Assembly: GCA_036873755.1 (NCBI GenBank)
Contig: JAVTVY010019000.1
Coordinates: 16,029-80,028 of the forward strand
Origin: Hanleya hanleyi
Taxonomy: Eukaryota > Mollusca > Polyplacophora > Lepidopleurida > Hanleyidae
Direction: 5' to 3'
DNA: 64,000 bases
In this document: one piece after another, positions 56,759-64,000 of the stretch
How the letters are laid out: every line of letters starts with the position of its first letter
Numbering within the stretch: position 1 is the first letter of the stretch
Notes under the pieces: model-generated
Told to the model about the DNA's origin: nothing
Databases searched by the model: none
What the model saw: the letters and a program-made list of their open reading frames with translations, nothing else
Translations under genes and position numbers: made by a program

Positions 56759-57355
56759 ATGTCACCAGTTCTACGAGCCATCCTTCCCCTTACACCCCGG
56801 GTGGGGTTACACGTCTATGAAGATAAAGTCACCCTCGTGGAAGACCGTGGAGATGTTTGCTGGTCGCGCGCTGAGACCGTATCGAATACGGTTACGCTAC
56901 ACCGTGACGGCTGGACCAAATTTAAACGGGTGTTGAGCGGCGAGCTCGACGGACACCTCATCCACATAGACAATGCCATCTACGTACACCGTGGACCCTT
57001 CTTCCCACGCCTGGGCCGCTACCAAGACCACACGCGAGGCTTCACCCTAGACCCCGATCTGTGGACAGCCTTCGAGAAAGTGGTGCCTATCGTGGACCAC
57101 CTGTTTACACCGGACGAGCGGTCATCAGACGAGTGGTCCATACTTCATGTAAGAAAGCACGAGAGAGATATCCTCTCCTTATTGGCGTTTACGCCAATGG
57201 CATTCAACTTTAATAGGGTGGGTGGGTGGGTGGTGGTGGTTGGAGACCGTGATACATGGACATTGAACAACGAGTATTTCTGTGACCGGCAGAATGAAGC
57301 GACAGAATGGCCGTATGCTGTCTGTTTTGGGGGAGACGTCAGAATGGCAGAATGA
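56759..57355 (+). pseudogene. possible PC4-like protein, interrupted after ~125 codons
   Basis: The ATG at 56759 is chosen for its position behind the TATA box; an upstream GTG frame lacks one. Residues ~45-120 (LHRDGWTKFKR, HLIHIDNAIYVHRG, RGFTLDPDLWTAFEKVV, PIVDHLF) show the strand-strand-strand-helix pattern and the K/RG-[IF]-[ST]-L-x-P-x-x-W signature of PC4-type single-stranded-DNA-binding domains; this is a by-eye match, not a search. From 57137 the frame enters inserted repeat DNA (ILHVRKHERD... to 57355), so the native C-terminus is elsewhere: it resumes at ~63896. Confidence 0.55.
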
Positions 57356-57830
57356 AAATCGTGGCCGTGTAGGCCTTCTTTTATTTTGGCGACGGCACTA
57401 TGGCACAATGAAGCTCTCTCAATTTATCAAGTATTTACAAATAGGACTATTACTGTGGCCGGCAGAATGAAGCGGCAGAATGACCGTAGTCTCCCTTATT
57501 TGGGGAAGACGGCAGAATGGCACAATGAAAATTATGGCCTTGTACTCGTTTTTTTTTTATCACGGCAGAATGTCTCAATTAAACTTTCTCAATTGATCAA
57601 CTATTTAATTAGTCTTTTTTTTTATCACGGCAGAATGATCCAACCGATCCAATTCAACATTTCCAACTTATCATCTATTTAAAATATAAAAACTAGAAGG
57701 ATTTCTCTTTTTTTTTTGGGTGCACGGCACAATGTCACTTTCTCAATGTATCAAGTATTTAAAATACAAGGATTTCTGTGATCGGAAGAATGAAGTGACA
57801 GACTGACCGTACTCTTTGTTAATTTTTTTT
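57280..57830 (+). repeat. motif array CGGCAGAATG, left
   Basis: GGCAGAATGAAGCGACAGAAT, GGCAGAATGGCACAATGAAA and similar pieces recur at 57290, 57340, 57395, 57460, 57510, 57562, 57635 and 57725. Inverted relative to the array at 62290-63715. Confidence 0.75.
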
Positions 57831-58759
57831 AGACACAAAATGTGTCAATGTTACATACATATATGTAGGAGGATTTGACATCGATTGAAAAATGTAGGCC
57901 TACATATACAGCAAGGCTACCAAAGAGCTCGCCTGGTATTTCCTTCCGATATGTATTATTCTTTCCTTGCCATGCTTCATCCACTCCAGTTGTGTACCAA
58001 TTCATAAACATCCCCTCCATCGTGAAATGATGGACAATGTGTATGGCAAGTTTAGGCTCAATTGTTTTACTTAATTGGAAAGTAAAGCAGAGCCTGTGTT
58101 CAGTGATCCGTCAGTTCAGCTACTTGGATAGTTTCTTTGGTCGCTGTTCTATCTCTTAATCTGCATGCATGCGAGACCTTGGAAAGTAAAGCAGAGCCTG
58201 TGTACTGATCCGCGAGTTCAGCTGCTTGGGTTCTAAAACTTAAGTATTTTGTGGAAAATACGTCTCGTCACAAATTATGTAAAGATTAGTTGTAAAAATA
58301 TTTATTGTTATATAAATAGGCCGATTCTCTGCAAATGTTATCATTACCCGAACACATCCTCCAGTGCGGAGGCAAGGAGTAGGGGGAGGGGGCGGTGCGT
58401 CCCCCTGTCACCAGGTCTTAAATCCGAGAATGTCTCCTGATCAGTACTCCATTTCTGTGGAGTGTTTGTTGGCGGTTTCAAGTCATAAATCTTTAAGCCA
58501 TCCGGAATGACCCGAATATTTCAGGGAACATAGTTTCGAAGGATCTGGTCTGTTTGATGCTGTGTTTTGTATTGGTAATTTTGGTGCATCTTCCATGTAA
58601 GGATCACGAAATTGGCGAAGAGTGTCTTTTAGCGGCTTTTGAAACATTTCCATAAGGGGTCGGTGGTCGGGCTGAGAGTGGTAAATCACTTTGCCTGTCG
58701 GCCTATACTACTGCGGTAATGTATCTCTTCATAGAAACGGCGTTACGGCGTTTGGCAGT
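57831..58759. other. unique DNA inside the insertion
   Basis: Contains a direct duplication GGAAAGTAAAGCAGAGCCTG (58077 and 58182) and no coding frame or RNA gene. Confidence 0.55.
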
Positions 58760-61700
58760 GTCAACCAGTGTTAGGGAGGAATGTATGTCAAGTCGAGTGT
58801 CAAAGCGGTGTTAGGGAGGAATGTACGTGAAGTCGAGTGTCAACCAGTGTTAGGGAGGAATGTATGTCAAGTCGAGTGTCAAAGCGGTGTTAGGGAGGAA
58901 TGTACGTCAAGTCTAATGTCAAAGCGGTGTTAGGGAGGAATGTGCGTGAATTCGAGTGTCAACCAGTGTTAGGGAGGAATGTATGTGAAGTCGAGTGGCA
59001 AAGCGGTGTTAGGGAGGAATGTACGTGAAGTCGAGTGTCAAAGCGGTGTTAGGGAGGAACGTATTTGAAGTCGAATGTCAAAGCGGTGTTAGGGAGGAAT
59101 GTATGTGAAGTCGACTGTCAAAGCAGTGTTAAGGAGGAATGTATGTGAAGTCGAGTGTCAAAGCGGTGTTAGGGAGGAATGTATGTCAGGTCGAGTGTCA
59201 AAGCGGGATTAGGACTTAGGGTTAGGTATGCTTCATAACTATCAGGGTTTGGGTCAGTTCAGCTATAGAAGTCAGATAATTTCTCCACCAAAGCGTAACT
59301 AGGGTAATGTCGAAGCTGGGTGTTAGGCATGAGTGTGCTTGAAGTTGACTTTCAAAGCACTGTTAGGAAGGAATATATCTGAAGTGCAGTGTCAAAGCGA
59401 TATTAGGGAAAAATGTACGTGCAATCGAGTGTCAAAGCTGTATTAGGGAGGAATGTATGTTTAGGTGAGTGTCAAAGCAGTGTCATGGAATGTATGTCAA
59501 GTCGAATGTCAAATTGTTGTTAGGGAGGAATGTACGTGGAGTCAAGTGTCAAAGCGGTGTTAGGGAGGAATGTATGTGAAGTCGAGTGTCAAAGCGATGT
59601 TAGGGAGGAATGTACGTCAAGTCGAGTGTCAAAGCGGTGTTAGGGAGGAATGTACGTGAAGTCGAGTGTCAACCAGTGTTAGGGAGGAATGTATGTCACG
59701 TCGAGTGGCAAAGCGGTGTTAGGGAGGAATGTATGTGAAGTCGAGTGTCAAAGTGGTGTTAGGGAGGAACGTATTTGAAGTTGAATGTCAAAGCGGTGTT
59801 AGGGAGGAATGTATGTGAAGTTGACTGTCAAAGCGGTGTTAGGGATGAATGTATGTGAAGTCGAGTGTCAAAGCGGTGTTAGGGAGGAATGTATGTAATG
59901 TTGAGTGTCAAAGCGGTATTAGGACTTAGGGTTAGGTATGCTTCATAACTATCAGGTTTAGGGTCATTTCAGCTATAGAAGTCAGATAATTTCTCCACCA
60001 AAGCGTAACTAGGGTAATGTCGAAGCTGGGCGTTCAGCATGAGTGTGCTTGAAATTGACTTTCAAAGCACTGTTAGGAAGGGATATATCTGAAGTGCAGT
60101 GTCAAAGCGGTATTAGGGAAAAATGTACGTGCAATCGAGTGTCAAAGCTGTATTAGGGAGGAATGTATGTTTAGGTGAGTGTCAAAGCAGTGTCACGGAA
60201 TGTATGTCAAGTCAAATGTCAAATTGTTGTTTGGGAGAAATGTATGTGGAGTCAAGTGTCAAAGCGGTGTTAGGGAGGAATGTATGTGAAGTCGAGTGTC
60301 AAAGCGGTGTTAGGGAGGAATGTACGTCAAGTCGAGTGTCAAAGCGGTGTTAGGGAGGAATGTATGTCAAATCGAGTGTCAAAGCGGTGTTAGGGAGGAA
60401 TGTACGTGAAGTCGAGTGTCAACCAGTGTTAGGGAGGATTGTATGTCAAGTCGAGTGTCAAAGTGGTGTTAGGGAGGAATGTATTTGAAGTTGAATGTCA
60501 AAGCGGTGTTAGGGAGGAATGTATGTGAAGTTGACTGTCAAAGCGGTGTTAGGGAGGAATGTATGTGAAGCCGAGTGTCAAAGCGGTGCTAGGGAGGAAT
60601 GTATGTAATGTTGAGTGTCAAAGCGGTATTAGGACTTAGGGTTAGGTATGCTTCATAACTATCAGGTTTAGGGTCATTTCAGCTATAGAAGTCAGAAAAT
60701 TTCTCCACCAAAGCGTAACTAGGGTAATGTCGAAGCTGGGCGTTCAGCATGAGTGCGCTTGATGTTGACTTTCAAAGCACTGTTAGGAAGGAATATATCT
60801 GAAGTGCAGTGTCAAAGCGGTATTAGGGGAAAATGTACGTGCCATCGAGTGTCAAAGCTGTATTAGGGAGGAATGTATGTTTAGGTGAGTGTCAAAGCAG
60901 TGTCACGGAATGTATGTCAAGTCGAATGTCAAATTGTTGTTAGGGAGAAATGTATGTGGAGTCAAGTGTCAAAGCGGCGTTAGGGAGGAATGTATGTGAA
61001 GTCGAGTGTCAAAGCGATGTTAGGGAGGGATGTACGTCAAGTCGAGTGTCAAAGCGGTGTTAGGGAGGAATGTATGTCAAATCGAGTGTCAAAGCGGTGT
61101 TAGGGAGGAATGTACGTCAAGTCGAGTGTCAACCAATGTTAGGGAGGAATGTATGTCAAGTCGAGTGGCAAAGCGGTGTTAGGAAGGAATGTATGTGAAG
61201 TCGAGTGTCAAAGTGGTGTTAGGGAGGAATGTATTTGAAGTTGAATGTCAAAGCGGTGTTAGGGAGGAATGTATGTGAAGTCGACTGTCAAAGCTGTGTT
61301 AGGGAGGAATTTATGTGAAGTCGAGTGTCAAAGCTGTGTTAGGGAGGAATGTATGTAATGTTGAGTGTCAAAGCGGTATTAGGACTTAGGGTTAGGTATG
61401 CTTCATAACTATCAGGTTTAGGGTCATTTCAGCTATAGAATTTCTCCACCAAAGCGTAACTAGGGTAATGTCGAAGCTGGGCGTTCAGCATGAGTGTGCT
61501 TGAAGTTGACTTTCAAAGCACTGTTAGGAAGGAATATATCTGAAGTGCAGTGTCAAAGCGGTGTTAGGGAAAAATGTATGTGGAGTCGAATGTCAAAGCA
61601 GTCTTAGGGTTGCATTGTACGTGAAGTCCAGTGTCAACCGGTGTTAGGGAGGAATGTATGTAAAGTCGAGTGTCAAAGCGGTGTTAGGGAGGAATGTACG

Positions 61701-62275
61701 TCAAGTCAAGTGTCAAAGCGGTGTTAGGGAGGAGTACGTCAAGTCAAGTGTCAAAACGGTGTTAGGGAGGAATGTATGTCAGGTCGAGTGTCAAAGCGGG
61801 ATTAGGACTTAAGGATAGGTATGCTTCATAACTATCACGTTTAGGGTCATTTCAGCTATAGAAGTGCAGTGTCAAAGCAGTGTTAGGGAAAAATGTACGT
61901 TGAGTCGAATGTCAAAGCGGTGTTCGGGATGAATGTATGTGAAGTCGAGTGTGAAAGCGGAGTGAGGGAGTAATGTACATGAAGTCGACTGTCAAAGCGC
62001 TGTTAGGGAGGAATGTACGTCAAGTCGAGTATCAAAGCGGTGTTAGAGAGGAATGTACGTCAAGTCGACTGTCAAAGCGGTGTTAGGGAGGAATGTATGT
62101 CAGATCGAGTGTCAAAGCGGGATTAGGACTTAGGGTTAGGTATGCTTCATAACTATCAGGGTTTGGGTCAGTTCAGCTATAGAAGTCAGATAATTTCTCC
62201 ACCAAAGCGTAACTAGGGTAATGTTGAAGCTGGGTGTTAGGCATGAGTGTGCTTGAAGTTGACTTTCAATTATTT
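58760..62275 (+). repeat. 40-bp satellite with ~720-bp higher-order repeat
   Basis: Base unit GTGTTAGGGAGGAATGTATG + TGAAGTCGAGTGTCAAAGCG. A longer variant block starting GACTTAGGGTTAGGTATGCT recurs at ~59214, 59932, 60642, 61381, 61806 and 62124, with the first intervals near 718, 710 and 739 bp. TTAGGG occurs in nearly every unit. Frames such as 60123-60353 are satellite read-throughs. Confidence 0.93.
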
Positions 62276-62289
62276 AGCAACTATCTCCA

Positions 62290-63715
62290 ATTAGAAAGCA
62301 GGATTGGCTTTGATTGTGACGTTGCAAAGTGACGCTCTCAAGAAAAACATCTTCATTCTGACGCACTTCATTGTGACGTTACAGGGTTAGGCTCACCCTT
62401 TCCTTCCATTCTGCCGGTTCAAAGTGCCGGCAGAAGAAAAGTCTCTGATTTTCCATTGTGCCGCTGCATTCTGCCGTAAAGAACTAAAGTGACTGTGTTT
62501 CATTGTGACGCTGTGCAGCGTCAGTACGAAAAAAGATGGTCTTAAATTTTTCATTGTGACGTGCCATTCTGCCGTACCGAGAAAAAGTAATGTTTCTGAT
62601 GATCAATTAAACACTTTATTTCCTTCCATTCTGTCGCTTCGAAGTGCCGGCAGAAAGAAAGTCTTTCATTTTCCATTGTGCCGTTCCATTCTGTCGTAGA
62701 GGGAAAAAGTGATTGTGTTATATTGTGATGCTGGTAAGCAGGATTGACTTTGATTGTGACGTTGCAAAGTGACGCTCTGATGAAAGACATGTTCATTCTG
62801 ACGCACGTACTTCATTGTGACGTTACAGGGTTAGGCTCTCTTCCATTCTGTCGCTTCAAAGTGCCGGCAGAAAGAAAGTCTTTCATTTTCCATTGTGCCG
62901 TTCCATTCTGCCGTAGAGGGAAAAAGTGATTGTGTTGTGTGATGCTGAGAAGCAGGATTTACTTTGATTGTGACGTTGCAAAGTGACGCTCTGAAGAAAG
63001 ACATGTTCATTCTGACGCACTTCATTGTGACGTTACAGGGTTAGGCTCACCCTTCCTTCCATTCTGCCGGTTCAAAGTGTCGGTAGAAGAAAATTCTCTC
63101 ATCTTCCATTGTGTCGCTGCATTCTGCCGTAAAGAGGTAAAGGGACTGTCTTTCATTGTGACGTTGCAGCGTCGGTTCGAAAAAATATGGTCTTAAATTT
63201 TTCATTGTGTCGTTCCATTCTGCCGTACTGACAAAACAGGTACCTTGTATAGCAACTACCTCCAATTAGAAAGCAGGATTGGCTTTGATTGTGACAAAGA
63301 CATCTTCATTCTGACGGACTTCATTGTGACGTTACAGGGTTAGGCTCAACCCTTCCTTTCATTCTGCCGGTTCAAAGTGCCGGCGGGCAGAAAGAGAGAG
63401 AGTCTTTCATTTTCCATTGTGCCGTTCCATTCTGCCGTAGAGGGAAGAAGTCATTGTGTTATATTGTGATGCTGGTAAGCAGGATTTGACTTTGATTGTG
63501 ACGTTGCAAAGTGACGCTCTCAAGAAAGACATGTTCATTCTGATGCGCTTCATTGTCACGTTACAGGGTTAGGCTCACCCTTCTTTCCATTCTGCCGGTT
63601 CAAAGTGCCGGCAGAAGAAAACTCTCTGATTTTCCATTGTGTCGCTGCATTCTGCCGTACCGAGAAAAGGTCATGTTCCTGATGACAAATTGAAAAGTCA
63701 ACTTCATTTCCTTCC
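62290..63715 (+). repeat. motif array CATTCTGCCG / CATTGTGACG, right
   Basis: Composite units beginning GCAGGATTGGCTTTGATTGT or near variants at 62299, 62743, 62954, 63274 and 63480, each made of 10-bp words CATTCTGCCG, CATTGTGACG, CAAAGTGACG, CAAAGTGCCG and CATTGTGCCG. Inverted with respect to 57280-57830. Confidence 0.8.
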
Positions 63716-63895
63716 ATTAAGAAGGTGCAAAGAGCGTTGACAAAGACAGAGCTGTACTCTGCTGTACAAAGAAACTACTTTGAACCACATTGTGTTTCAT
63801 TAATATGGCACTTTTACGGCTGAAAATAAGAGAATGGTGCAGGTTTTCCACCCTCTTATAGTCTCTCTCGTGCTTCCTTACATGAAGTATCCACC

Positions 63896-64000
63896 AGACG
63901 AGTTGGAGTGGGCTCGTGCCCTGAGAGAATCGGCGGCAGAACCCAATGAGCAAATGTCTAGCAATGAACCAGACGACGATGCCATTGATTACCCGGTTAG
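63896..64000 (+). pseudogene. C-terminal part of the interrupted PC4-like gene, cut by window end
   Basis: The plus-strand frame with ELEWARALRESAAE and EPDDDAIDYPV is open to the end of the window, starting right after the second CAGACGAGT. It is acidic, in the same phase as the gene fragment ending at 57136. An ATG at 63882 lies in the inserted DNA and is probably not a real start. If the insertion is removed the frame would be continuous. Confidence 0.5.

Larger units (their letters stand above)
57137..63890. mobile_element. ~6.75-kb insertion with inverted ends and a satellite core
   Basis: Left end ATACTTCATGTAAGAAAGCA and CGAGAGAGA (57140-57168) is inverted at the right end (TCTCTCGTGCTTCCTTACAT, 63863-63882). 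The 9-bp CAGACGAGT flanks both sides (57126-57134, 63895-63903), and the coding phase of the interrupted gene is kept. Inside lie a left motif array (57280-57830), a unique part, a 3.5-kb satellite and an inverted right motif array (62290-63715). No transposase. Superfamily unknown; a 9-bp duplication would fit Mutator-like elements, but this is weak. Confidence 0.6.
53490..64000 (+). mobile_element. virus-like element 2, left end and genes; right end outside the window
   Basis: GGAGGTAACTC, AGTTCCGGCAACCT and TGTATTC(T)TCCGCGG (53640-53660) match the left edge of element 1 (43585-43640). Further inward come GGACTTTACC, the ~170-bp units and a segment near-identical in order to 47935-48070 read backward. 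Genes follow at 56150, 56360 and 56759. The third gene is split by an insertion at 57137-63890. Its right terminal repeat is not in the window. Confidence 0.7.

Noticed and set aside
45026..57355. A complete Polinton or virus
   Set aside because: No polymerase B, integrase, protease or capsid frame could be found in either element within the window.
63717..63953. 78-codon minus-strand frame similar to the tail of the 56759 frame
   Set aside because: The similarity is between the inverted ends of the insertion, not between two proteins.

Overview
This window looks like a repeat-rich metazoan nuclear genome, most probably a marine mollusc. The signs are one intron-containing BTB-BACK-Kelch gene with GT-AG splice sites, long non-coding stretches, 5S-rRNA- and tRNA-derived SINEs, a decayed non-LTR retrotransposon, many short inverted-repeat elements, TTAGGG-bearing satellite DNA, and the AGGGAGATAACTCT-type motif that is common in mollusc genomes (41713, 49530 and, degenerate, 48850). 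The species assignment is inference.

Layout. 1-20 kb holds no host gene. It contains SINEs (2.0, 4.7, 10.2, 11.6 kb), small inverted-repeat elements (2.3, 3.1 and 15.7 kb), a first long hairpin-ended element rich in AGGTCA half-sites (5.97-7.75 kb), a ~335-bp tandem-repeat element (14.3-15.7 kb), and a 5'-truncated, frameshifted LINE (16.1-18.03 kb) inserted in one arm of a larger inverted repeat. 20.7-23.0 kb is the only clear host gene, a two-exon kelch-like protein. 23-43 kb is again gene-free: nested transposons with readable target-site duplications (TTAA at 25.2 kb, TATTTA at 25.7 kb, a 7-bp duplication at 26.9 kb, GTCTTGCC at 31.6 kb, TAGATA at 36.9 kb, and a 15-bp SINE duplication at 38.6 kb) and several minisatellites.

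43.5-64 kb is the unusual part. Two elements with closely related, very long, internally repetitive termini carry compact virus-like genes. Element 1 (~43.5-49.46 kb) has inverted terminal blocks around two genes. One is a C2H2 zinc finger + Polinton/adintovirus-type packaging ATPase whose P-loop is broken by a frame change. The other is a C2H2 zinc finger + acidic linker protein. The two appear to share both the N-terminal finger and a C-terminal helical domain. Element 2 (~53.5 kb to beyond the window) has the same kind of left terminus but other genes: a 108-aa tail-anchored protein, a possible PC4-like protein, and a promoter over a 17-codon mini-ORF. Four of these genes have a TATA box 53-58 nt before the ATG.

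The PC4-like gene of element 2 is interrupted by a ~6.75-kb insertion (57137-63890). The insertion has short inverted ends, inverted arrays of a CATTCTGCCG-type motif, and a central 40-bp satellite in a ~720-bp higher-order arrangement. The gene's frame resumes in phase after it. No DNA polymerase, integrase, protease or capsid gene was found, so these elements look like deletion derivatives or non-autonomous members of a Polinton-like family.
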